Positions 16,555 through 21,920 of a DNA stretch of 21,920 bases are shown here, piece by piece. The stretch is from CAZZBK01 sp964652155. Its GTDB lineage: Bacteria > Planctomycetota > Planctomycetia > Pirellulales > PNKZ01. The notes beneath the pieces are model-generated. The model was not told the origin of the DNA, searched no databases, and saw nothing but the letters and a program-made list of their open reading frames with translations. The stretch is from positions 1 through 21,920 of the forward strand of contig CAZZBK010000105.1 in the NCBI GenBank assembly GCA_964652155.1. The letters are read 5' to 3'. A program made the position numbers and the translations under genes. How positions within the stretch are numbered: the first letter of the stretch is position 1; each line of letters starts with the position of its first letter.

Positions 16555-17331
16555 ATGCTTGTTCGCATCAACGTCCACGGTCCCACGGGCACGATCATTC
16601 TCAATCGGCCCGACAAACGCAACGCCCTCTCGCGGCAGTTGATCGCCGACTTGAGCCAGGCGCTCGAAGACTTGCACCTCGAACGTCGCGTTCGCGCGGT
16701 GGTTATCACCGGGGCGGGTACCGCCTTCTGCGCGGGCATGGACCTCGGCGAGATGCTCGCCACGAGCCAGAGCGAGCAGCCGCACGCCCAATGGCAGGCC
16801 GACGCCGAAATGTACCACGACCTCATCCTGCAAATGCTCCGCTTTCCCAAGCCGATCATCGCCGCCGTGAACGGACCCGCCGTGGCCGGAGGCGCGGGCC
16901 TCGTGCTGGCCAGCGATCTGGTTCTGGCCTCGGAGCAGGCCGTGTTCGGCTTGCCCGAGCCCCGTCGCGGCATCGTCGCGGGGCTGGTCTCGCCGCTGCT
17001 CTACTTTCGCCTCGGCGGATCGCAGGCCGCGCGGCTCTTGTTCACCGCCGCCACCATCGACGCGGCCGAGTGTCACCGCATCGGCTTGTTCCATGAGTTG
17101 GTGCAGAACGACAAGCTCTGGGCCCGCGCGTGCGCGTTGGGCGAACAATGCGCGCTCTCGGCCCGCGAGGCGTTGCAGCTCAGCAAGAAGATGCTCAACG
17201 AGACGATTGGCGAACATTTACAAACGCTGCTCGCCGCCGGCGCGGCGGTCAGCGCCACCGCTCGGACCACCGAGGCCGCCGCCGAAGGGTTGGCCGCCTT
17301 CCTGGAAAAACGTGAACCCCTTTGGCCCTAA
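16555..17331 (+). CDS. Enoyl-CoA hydratase/isomerase (crotonase) family protein
   Basis: 258 residues, the normal crotonase length. It begins MLVRINVHGPTGTIILNRPD and continues KRNALSRQLI. The oxyanion-hole regions are TAFCAGMDLGEM (56-67) and AAVNGPAVAGGAGLVLASDL (103-122). Compared with mitochondrial enoyl-CoA hydratase, the second acid/base Glu is kept (E135 in FGLPEPRRG) but the first (E144 of the rat enzyme) is G115, so a classical two-Glu hydration is unlikely; isomerase, hydrolase or one-Glu hydratase chemistry fits better. It acts on CoA thioesters in the cytoplasm. It starts 44 bp after the dimethylformamidase-like gene and ends 12 bp before the M20 gene. Recognisable only to superfamily. 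Confidence 0.9.
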   Translation: MLVRINVHGPTGTIILNRPDKRNALSRQLIADLSQALEDLHLERRVRAVVITGAGTAFCAGMDLGEMLATSQSEQPHAQWQADAEMYHDLILQMLRFPKPIIAAVNGPAVAGGAGLVLASDLVLASEQAVFGLPEPRRGIVAGLVSPLLYFRLGGSQAARLLFTAATIDAAECHRIGLFHELVQNDKLWARACALGEQCALSAREALQLSKKMLNETIGEHLQTLLAAGAAVSATARTTEAAAEGLAAFLEKREPLWP

Positions 17332-17343
17332 GGCAACCTTGAT

Positions 17344-18807
17344 ATGTCACGCACCATATTTGCATCGGCTTTGATATTTTCTCTCGTGCTGCTCGCCCCC
17401 ATCGCTGCACAATCGCTCGACAAGGCACCGGCCCCCAAGCAAACCGCCCTCAAGCAACTCGATGAGCAAACGGCACTCGTCGGCGAACTGAGCCAAAAGA
17501 TTTGGGAGTATGCCGAGACCGCCTTTCAAGAGTTTCAATCGTCGAAATTACTCGCCGACACACTCGAGCAGCACGGCTTCCGCGTGCGCCGCGAGGTCGC
17601 CGGCATGAAGACCGCTTTTGTCGCCGAGTACGGCAGCGGCAAGCCGGTGGTCGCCATCCTCGCCGAGTACGACGCCCTGCCGGGGCTCGCCCAAGAAGCA
17701 ACCACCGAACAGCAGCCGCGACGCGGCCTCGCCGGTCACGGTTGCGGCCACAACTTGTTTGGCGCGGCCAGCACCGGAGCCGCGCTGGCTGTAAAGACCG
17801 CCATCCTCCAGCACAAACTGACTGGCACCGTGCGGCTCTATGGTTGCCCGGCCGAGGAAGGGGGGAGCGGCAAGGTCTACCTGGCCCGAGCCGGCGAGTT
17901 CAAAGACGTCGACGCCGCGCTGCATTGGCACCCCGGCACCCGCAACACCGCCGCCATGCGAACCTCGCTGGCCGTGATCCGGTTCCGCGTTCGCTTTCAT
18001 GGCAAGGCGGCTCACGCTGCCGGTTCGCCTCAGGCCGGCCGCAGCGCGCTCGATGGCGTCGAGTTGATGAACGTCGGCACGAATTATCTGCGCGAGCACA
18101 TTATCGACGCGGCTCGCGTGCATTACGTGATTACGCGCGGCGGCGGGCGGCCCAATATCGTCCCCGAGACCGCCGAGGTCTGGTACTACATTCGCGCGCC
18201 CAAGATGGCCCAAGCCCAGGAGATTTACGAGCGGGTTAAAAAGATCGCGCAAGGCGCAGCGCTGATGAGCGAGACGCGCCAAGAGATTGTCATGGTGACC
18301 GGCAGCTACGAGATCCTCGAAAACGAGCCGCTCGGCCGACTCATGGACGCCAACCTGCGTTTGGTCGGCGCGCCGAAATTTACGGCCGACGAGGAAATAT
18401 TCGCCACCGCGCTACGCAAGACGCTCAGCCTCAACGACGCCCGTGACGGCGAGGGACCGCTCGACACGTCGATCGGCAAGTTCGGTTACGAGAGCGGCTT
18501 TGGCTCGACCGACGTGGGTGATGTTTCCTGGCTCGTGCCCACCGCCGGGCTGGGTATCGCCACCGGGGCGCGTGGCATTCCGGGCCATAGTTGGTCGACC
18601 GTCGCTTGCAGCGGCACGACGCTCGGCAAGCGGGGCGCGGTCGTGGCCGCGAAAGTGCTCGCCGCGACGGCCGTCGACATGCTGCTCGACCCGGCTCAAC
18701 TGGCCGCCGCGAAACAAGACTTCGACGTCCGCACGTCCGGCACGAAGTACCAAGCCATTCTCGACCCCGGTCCCCCGCCCGAACGCCTAGACGACTTCGG
18801 TCAGTGA
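17344..18807 (+). CDS. Exported M20 family amidohydrolase (AbgB-like)
   Basis: 487 residues. Residues 1-23 are a signal peptide (hydrophobic core ending APIAAQ-S), so the enzyme is probably periplasmic, unlike cytoplasmic E. coli AbgB. The metal-site motifs of the M20D amidohydrolases are present: LAEYDALPGL (107-116), GHGCGHN (131-137, C134 and H136), PAEEGGSGK (169-177, E171-E172) and ALHWHPG (192-198), with a ligand-like His in GIPGHSW near the C-terminus. The inserted dimerisation domain starts around 210 (RVRFHGKAAHAAGSPQAGRS). AbgB cleaves p-aminobenzoyl-glutamate; relatives cleave N-acyl amino acids and small peptides. It starts 12 bp after the crotonase, so translation is probably linked. 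With the two upstream genes it suggests breakdown of an amide compound, which is inference. Confidence 0.9.
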   Translation: MSRTIFASALIFSLVLLAPIAAQSLDKAPAPKQTALKQLDEQTALVGELSQKIWEYAETAFQEFQSSKLLADTLEQHGFRVRREVAGMKTAFVAEYGSGKPVVAILAEYDALPGLAQEATTEQQPRRGLAGHGCGHNLFGAASTGAALAVKTAILQHKLTGTVRLYGCPAEEGGSGKVYLARAGEFKDVDAALHWHPGTRNTAAMRTSLAVIRFRVRFHGKAAHAAGSPQAGRSALDGVELMNVGTNYLREHIIDAARVHYVITRGGGRPNIVPETAEVWYYIRAPKMAQAQEIYERVKKIAQGAALMSETRQEIVMVTGSYEILENEPLGRLMDANLRLVGAPKFTADEEIFATALRKTLSLNDARDGEGPLDTSIGKFGYESGFGSTDVGDVSWLVPTAGLGIATGARGIPGHSWSTVACSGTTLGKRGAVVAAKVLAATAVDMLLDPAQLAAAKQDFDVRTSGTKYQAILDPGPPPERLDDFGQ

Positions 18808-18837
18808 TGGTTTACACATTCAATCACATCACATTAG

Positions 18838-18858
18838 CCCCCGGCGAGTCGCCGGGGG
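18838..18858. terminator. GC-rich perfect palindrome after the M20 gene (REP-like or terminator)
   Basis: Arms CCCCCGGC and GCCGGGGG around GAGTC (stem could extend to 10 bp), followed by a second small palindrome CCCC-TGGGG. It lies 30 bp past the operon stop codon. It fits a rho-independent stem but lacks a T-run; palindromes of this kind recur in planctomycete intergenic DNA from memory, so it could also be a REP-like repeat. Confidence 0.5.
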
Positions 18859-18928
18859 GAGCCCCTGGGGTGTGGCACTCGACCGCAGCACCGAGGACGT
18901 CCAGCTCCCGGATGATTCCCAGGAAAGA

Positions 18929-19018
18929 GCCAAACAACCAAGCTCAGCGGTGGCGGTTAGGTGACGATGCTTTCATGGCATGCTCGATCCGCCACTCGGG
19001 TACATGCGCTGGTTCGGC
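18929..19018 (-). repeat. attC-like 90-nt imperfect palindrome, copy 1 (downstream of the toxin-antitoxin pair)
   Basis: Plus-strand outer boxes are GCCAAAC (18929-18935) and GTTCGGC (19012-19018), inner boxes GTGGCGG (18950-18956) and CCGCCAC (18989-18995). It aligns without gaps to 19726-19815 (59 of 90 identical by hand count), most strongly at CAAGCTCA, CGATCCGCC-CTCGGGT and the ends. Read on the minus strand it starts GCCGAAC and ends GCTGAGCTTGGTTGTTTGGC, in the style of integron attC sites. It starts 17 bp after the antitoxin stop codon in that orientation. The gap between outer and inner boxes (about 14-16 nt) is longer than in classical attC sites. Confidence 0.65.
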
Positions 19019-19035
19019 CGCAGAGGCTTTGAGGT

Positions 19036-19365
19036 TTACGTGGGATTGCTGGCCACTTGGGCATGCAGTCGGACCCCGAGTGCGCGGGCGACCTTGAGCA
19101 CCGTGGCAAAGGTTGGATTGCCATCCTCGCCAAGTGCTTTGTAAAGACTCTCACGGCTTAGCCCGGCGTCGCGTGCAACCTGCGTCATGCCGCGCGCGCG
19201 TGCGATATCACCCAGCGCGCGCGCGATGCCCGCGGCATCGTCGGGAGCCTCTTCAAACCAGGCATCAAGGTAGGCAGCCATCTCTTCGGGCGTACGAAGC
19301 TGTTCGGCTACGTCGTAAGCGACGGTCTTGGTCTTACGGCCGGACTTCTTAGCGGTTTTTGCCAT
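19036..19365 (-). CDS. Antitoxin of HigA/HI1420 type
   Basis: 109 residues. After a basic N-terminus (AKTAKKSGRKTKT), TPEEMAAYLDAWFEEAPDDA and GIARALGDIARARGMTQVAR lead into a helix-turn-helix: MTQVARDAGLSRESLYKALG, then NPTFATVLKVARALGV. This is the pattern of the 'addiction module antidote' family (HI1420). It neutralises the toxin encoded just upstream and should repress the operon by binding DNA. Its Shine-Dalgarno TAGGAG (19375-19380) contains the toxin stop codon TAG, nine bases before the ATG, so the two genes are translationally linked. The stop lies 17 bp from the attC-like palindrome copy 1. Confidence 0.9.
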   Translation of the reverse strand: MAKTAKKSGRKTKTVAYDVAEQLRTPEEMAAYLDAWFEEAPDDAAGIARALGDIARARGMTQVARDAGLSRESLYKALGEDGNPTFATVLKVARALGVRLHAQVASNPT

Positions 19366-19377
19366 GATATGACACTC

Positions 19378-19665
19378 CTACAGATCCCTGGCAAGCGCGA
19401 TGGCGGTCTTGATGTCTTGCGATTGCGTTGACTTGTCGCCTCCGACAAGCAGCACAATCGTGACGCCGCCACGCTCGGTGTAATAGACCCTGTACCCAGG
19501 GCCAACGTCGATTTTCAGCTCGCAGACACCTTCCGTAAGAACTCGATACTTCCCTGGATTTCCATGCACGAGCCGATCCACGCGAACCTGTATGCGAGCG
19601 CGTCCAACGCGGTCTTTCAACGAGTTGATCCAGTCGCGGTAGACTTCGGTAGTCTTAACGAGCAT
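19378..19665 (-). CDS. RelE/ParE-superfamily toxin (HigB/HI1419 type)
   Basis: 95 residues. VKTTEVYRDWINSLKDRVGR at the N-terminus and LVHGNPGKYRVLTEGVCELK, IDVGPGYRVYYTERGG and LLVGGDKSTQSQDIKTAIAL follow the HI1419 family pattern (Gp49-like, PF05973). Members are mostly ribosome-dependent mRNA interferases. As in higBA, the toxin gene comes first. The ATG lies only 5 bases after a good -10 box, so the mRNA is probably leaderless; there is no Shine-Dalgarno. It sits inside a segment bordered by two attC-like palindromes. Confidence 0.9.
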   Translation of the reverse strand: MLVKTTEVYRDWINSLKDRVGRARIQVRVDRLVHGNPGKYRVLTEGVCELKIDVGPGYRVYYTERGGVTIVLLVGGDKSTQSQDIKTAIALARDL

Positions 19666-19670
19666 ACCCT

Positions 19671-19698
19671 ATTGTAGCCTACAGGATACGCATGACAA
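19671..19698 (-). promoter_or_regulatory. Promoter of the toxin-antitoxin operon
   Basis: Minus strand: -35 TTGTCA (19698-19693), 16-bp spacer, -10 TACAAT (19676-19671). Each hexamer has one mismatch to consensus. The expected transcription start falls at or next to the A of the toxin ATG, implying a leaderless transcript. The promoter lies inside the putative cassette. Confidence 0.65.
19673..19683. promoter_or_regulatory. Operator candidate for the antitoxin
   Basis: The inverted repeat TGTAG-C-CTACA overlaps the -10 box of the toxin-antitoxin promoter. Position and symmetry fit autorepression by the helix-turn-helix antitoxin or the toxin-antitoxin complex. It is short, so some chance of coincidence remains. 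Confidence 0.45.
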
Positions 19699-19725
19699 GG
19701 ACCGAACGCGACGAATTTGCCTGTC

Positions 19726-19815
19726 GGCGAACGATCAAGCTCACCTGCGGCGGCCAGAAACCGTTGATTTCAGAATCCGCCCGATCCGCCGCTCGGGTTG
19801 ACCGCCTTGTTCGCC
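19726..19815 (-). repeat. attC-like 90-nt imperfect palindrome, copy 2 (between DUF3267 gene and toxin-antitoxin pair)
   Basis: Plus-strand outer boxes GGCGAAC (19726-19732) and GTTCGCC (19809-19815) are exact complements. Inner boxes GCGGCGG (19747-19753) and CCGCCGC (19786-19792) are also exact complements. Every box lies exactly 797 bp from its counterpart in copy 1. The inner-box base that differs from copy 1 (C for T on the left) is matched by a G for A on the right, so pairing is preserved. It begins 7 bp past the DUF3267 stop codon on the minus strand, where an attC site of that cassette would be expected. Confidence 0.65.
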
Positions 19816-19822
19816 GGTAGAG

Positions 19823-20599
19823 TCAACCAGCAACCTTCCACCACGTTGACCAACCTTCATTTTGCACCAATGCCTTTAAGGGCACTTGTGTGATCACAAG
19901 AATAATTAAAATCAGATCGCCGCCACAACACAAACCGTTCATTACGGATACGACGACGCAAAGCAGCGCAATGCTCTCAATGCAAAATGCGATCAGCAAC
20001 GGAAGAAGCGAAAGAACGACAAAAGGCGCTGACGCATAAAGAAGATACCTCCACGCCGGCATAGCTTCCAAGTGACCAGCGTAGAAAAGAAGACGCGACG
20101 GCCACACTCCAATTATCGTCATCGGGGTGAACCCGAAACGCGGACATCCCAAAGCATGGATGAACTCGTGAGCCGGGATGATTGCAATCCAGATCATCGG
20201 CAGCGAAAGCGGTATCAACAAGGGAAGCAATCGCCCCCAGGATCCAAAGGCACCGAGATCGAAGCTAGCCGAAAGTTTAAGGTCCAACAGACCCCAAGCC
20301 CAAATGAGGGAAGCGCAAATAGGAACTCCGAGAATTGATCCCACGAGAACCAAAACGCGCGGTGAGGGCTCGCGCATTTGGTTCCACCCCTGGTTTCTTG
20401 GGTCGAAATCCGGCAACGTCGGAGGGCAGCCGTAGGTAAAACGCATCGGCGAGTCCCATGCCTTGTGATTGCCGGCGAACCATTGATTCAATTTGTTTCG
20501 TCTCGAATAATACAAAACCCCTGAAAGGAGGGCTACGTTTTCCGGGCGGATTTCCATGCATTGTATAGTACGCATGTATCGTTTGGGCGATCGTCGCAC
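19823..20599 (-). CDS. DUF3267-type membrane metallopeptidase-like protein
   Basis: Up to 258 residues; starts at 20557 (M15) or 20446 (M52) are possible and no ribosome-binding site decides. Several membrane segments are visible: ~83-105 (VLVLVGSILGVPICASLIWA), ~127-145 (LLPLLIPLSLPMIWIAIIPA), ~185-210 and ~212-245. At the end of the second segment is HEFIHALG, a zincin-like HExxH motif, followed by GFTPMTIIGVW and, in the last segments, NGLCCGGDLILIILVITQVP, the pattern of DUF3267 (PF11667), a family of putative intramembrane zinc proteases related to site-2 proteases. Substrate unknown. It is noticeably less GC-rich than the housekeeping genes, suggesting recent gain, and its stop lies 7 bp from the attC-like palindrome copy 2. 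Confidence 0.75.
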   Translation of the reverse strand: MRRSPKRYMRTIQCMEIRPENVALLSGVLYYSRRNKLNQWFAGNHKAWDSPMRFTYGCPPTLPDFDPRNQGWNQMREPSPRVLVLVGSILGVPICASLIWAWGLLDLKLSASFDLGAFGSWGRLLPLLIPLSLPMIWIAIIPAHEFIHALGCPRFGFTPMTIIGVWPSRLLFYAGHLEAMPAWRYLLYASAPFVVLSLLPLLIAFCIESIALLCVVVSVMNGLCCGGDLILIILVITQVPLKALVQNEGWSTWWKVAG

Positions 20600-20695
20600 T
20601 TCGTCTCGTTGTGCTATTCTACGCGGCGCGATCGATCACACGCCCGCGGAGCGAGAGGCGACTATTAAGGCCGCGACGGAAGCCGTGTTCAGAAG

Positions 20696-20712
20696 CGGTC
20701 CGTCTCGGACCG
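20696..20712. repeat. CCGGTCC-type hairpin repeat, copy 2
   Basis: Palindrome CGGTCCG-TCT-CGGACCG. It is the reverse-strand form of copy 1 (598-616): on the minus strand copy 1 reads CCGGTCCGTCTCGGACCGG, one base longer on the left arm but otherwise identical. It lies in gene-free DNA. Confidence 0.6.
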
Positions 20713-20780
20713 GAAGTGCAACGATGGGCACGTCGGTCGTGTTGAAATCGATGCGAACAACGCTGCGCAGTTCAACCCAA

Positions 20781-20799
20781 CCGGTCCCAGAGGGACCGG
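20781..20799. repeat. CCGGTCC-type hairpin repeat, copy 3
   Basis: Palindrome CCGGTCCC-AGA-GGGACCGG, 8-bp perfect arms. It differs from copy 1 by a paired change (CG to CC on the left, CG to GG on the right), so the stem is preserved. It lies 68 bp from copy 2. Confidence 0.6.
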
Positions 20800-21430
20800 C
20801 TATGGGGAGGCGTCACACGCATGCACGCGCGGGCCGAGGCGATCGCGTATGAGCCAGCATGGCCCGAGTCCGTTGCTTTGGAAGGGCGGCGCATTGCCGA
20901 CCGGCGTTTGATTTACCGACAGGACCTGGAGTGAGTTGCGTGGGCGTCGCCCCGGCACCGAGTGCGCACTAACTGGACACGACCGACCAGCCGTGAGCCC
21001 GTCGTTTTGAGTCAGAGGACAGCCGGGTACGGAGGAAGCAACGGAGGCCGCCGAACGATAAGCGAGGAACAAGGCCGCAGGCGGTCGTCTTACTATCAGA
21101 GCGTTGGAATAAACAAAGAACACGCTTCTTTGCCCGACAAGCGGGTCGTCTCAACAGGCGACTTGTTGGACCCACGATCGATGTTGGGTGCGACGTGCCG
21201 TTCTTGGATGGTGCGATCGATACCGTCGTGAGAATCACCCCTGCGCGATCAGCAACACGCCCACGAACCAGAAACTGCCTGTCACGAAACAAACTCGGTG
21301 AGACGCAGAAAACTCAACGAGCACAATGATGGTGCGGCCTCTTAACCGTCACGGCCATATAAAGGTTCGGGCGAACGCAACTGAGAACCGCCTCCTGCTA
21401 GTTCTCACTTTTCAGGGATGCACGGCCCGG

Positions 21431-21920
21431 TCACGGTTTCGAAAGCGCGCCATTTGGAACGACAACGGATTCTAGGTCACCCAGCGCGCTGGTCCTCGCG
21501 GGCAGAAGCGCTTTCGGCAGTTGAACACGCTTGAGCTTGGTGAGTTTCCGCAGGGAGGTCAATCCGTCAGCGGAGACGCTTGTCGCGGAAAGGAGATCCA
21601 TGGTCTCCAGGTTCGGGAAGACCTCGACACACCTGCGCAAGCCCTGGTCGCTGAACCCTGGGCCGAGCGCCAACGACCGGACATAGAGGAGGTTCTGCAC
21701 TTCGGCCAAATCTTCGTCCGTGAGGCGCGGGTCTGTGAGATATACTTCGGTTTTCTTGTCCAGGGTCATCATCCAGTATTCCTTGACCACCGCCCCCTTG
21801 TCGATGAGTCGATTTTTCGATTGCGAGTGTGCCTTTCGTACCGTCTGACCGCAGCCAGCAACAGCGACCAGAGCCGACACGCAAAGCCACCAACGCCAAC
21901 GACCTTCCCACTCCGTCAGT
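21431..21920 (-). CDS. Small leucine-rich-repeat lipoprotein, 5' end outside window
   Basis: The frame is open to the window edge. A GTG at 21880 is inside the signal peptide: the preceding in-frame codons read TEWEGRWRWWLC before VSALVAVAGCGQ, giving a charged n-region, a hydrophobic core and a lipobox VAGC, so the true start is probably just outside the window. After the lipidated Cys comes a short linker, then leucine-rich-repeat-like units: LTDEDLAEVQNLLYVRSLAL, CVEVFPNLETMDLLSATSVS and LTSLRKLTKLKRVQLPKALL. Such small LRR proteins are common in planctomycetes. It is probably anchored in a membrane on the periplasmic side; partner unknown. Confidence 0.7.
   Translation of the reverse strand, partial: LTEWEGRWRWWLCVSALVAVAGCGQTVRKAHSQSKNRLIDKGAVVKEYWMMTLDKKTEVYLTDPRLTDEDLAEVQNLLYVRSLALGPGFSDQGLRRCVEVFPNLETMDLLSATSVSADGLTSLRKLTKLKRVQLPKALLPARTSALGDLESVVVPNGALSKP

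Larger units (their letters stand above)
20600..21430. other. ~830-bp region without a convincing gene
   Basis: All frames here are short and none looks like a protein family. It contains two CCGGTCC hairpins and a short palindrome TGAGAAC (21382-21388) / GTTCTCA (21401-21407). A 37-codon frame at 20821-20934 (start ATG, GGGGAGG ten bases upstream) is possible but unsupported. It may be decayed or repeat-derived intergenic DNA, or hold another cassette remnant; no attC-like site was found in it. Confidence 0.5.

Noticed and set aside
18591..19097. Plus-strand frame running from the M20 gene into the intergenic region
   Set aside because: It is out of frame with the M20 enzyme and crosses the palindrome and the attC-like site; it looks like chance open frame.
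18985..19798. 17-bp direct repeats (CGATCCGCC-R-CTCGGGT) as phage attachment sites or IS target duplications
   Set aside because: They are internal parts of the longer 90-nt palindromes, and no transposase or phage integrase is present between them.
20800..21123. Minus-strand frame of 107 codons in the gene-free region
   Set aside because: Low-complexity, Ser/Pro/Arg-rich translation with no ribosome-binding site; it overlaps the hairpin repeat region. It may belong to a repeat family that is annotated as protein elsewhere, which I cannot verify.

Overview
The window looks like chromosomal DNA of a planctomycete, probably Pirellulales-like. The reasons are a BBP7-type outer-membrane barrel protein (a family I know mainly from planctomycetes), the cluster nusA-infB-rbfA followed by a planctomycete-style endonuclease III-like protein with a Lys/Ala/Pro tail, high GC content, and frequent GTG/TTG starts. 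The assignment rests on recalled family knowledge; no search was run.

Left part (1-11231, minus strand). This is a housekeeping block read right to left: class II fructose-bisphosphate aldolase, a ~630 bp gap with a structured-RNA candidate, nusA, infB (TTG start), rbfA, an endonuclease III-fold protein that lacks the catalytic Lys and the Fe-S cysteines, an exported TPR protein, a YebC/PmpR regulator, and the N-terminal part of a MoxR/ChlI-type AAA+ ATPase cut by the window edge. Transcription elongation, translation initiation and 30S maturation genes are grouped as in many bacteria. A repeat-built inverted repeat has displaced the normal ribosome-binding region between infB and rbfA.

Middle part (11402-18807). 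A minus-strand GNAT-like protein is divergent from a 73-residue basic protein. A minus-strand BBP7 barrel protein is divergent from a plus-strand three-gene operon: a Tat-exported N,N-dimethylformamidase beta-subunit-like protein, a crotonase, and an exported M20 peptidase of the AbgB type. The operon has a readable sigma-70-like promoter.

Right part (18808-21920). This is accessory DNA. A HigB/HigA-type toxin-antitoxin pair (HI1419/HI1420 order) has its own promoter and apparently a leaderless toxin mRNA. It is bracketed by two 90-nt imperfect palindromes exactly 797 bp apart. They align without gaps at about 66% identity, share conserved ends and inner boxes, and show a compensatory base change in one arm pair. 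A second minus-strand gene, a DUF3267 membrane metallopeptidase, ends 7 nt from one of these palindromes. The layout gene-site-gene(s)-site, all in one orientation, is that of an integron-like gene-cassette array with attC-like sites. I regard this as the most interesting feature here. Beyond it lie ~830 bp with no convincing gene and two copies of a short CCGGTCC hairpin repeat (a third copy lies near position 600), then a small leucine-rich-repeat lipoprotein running off the window.
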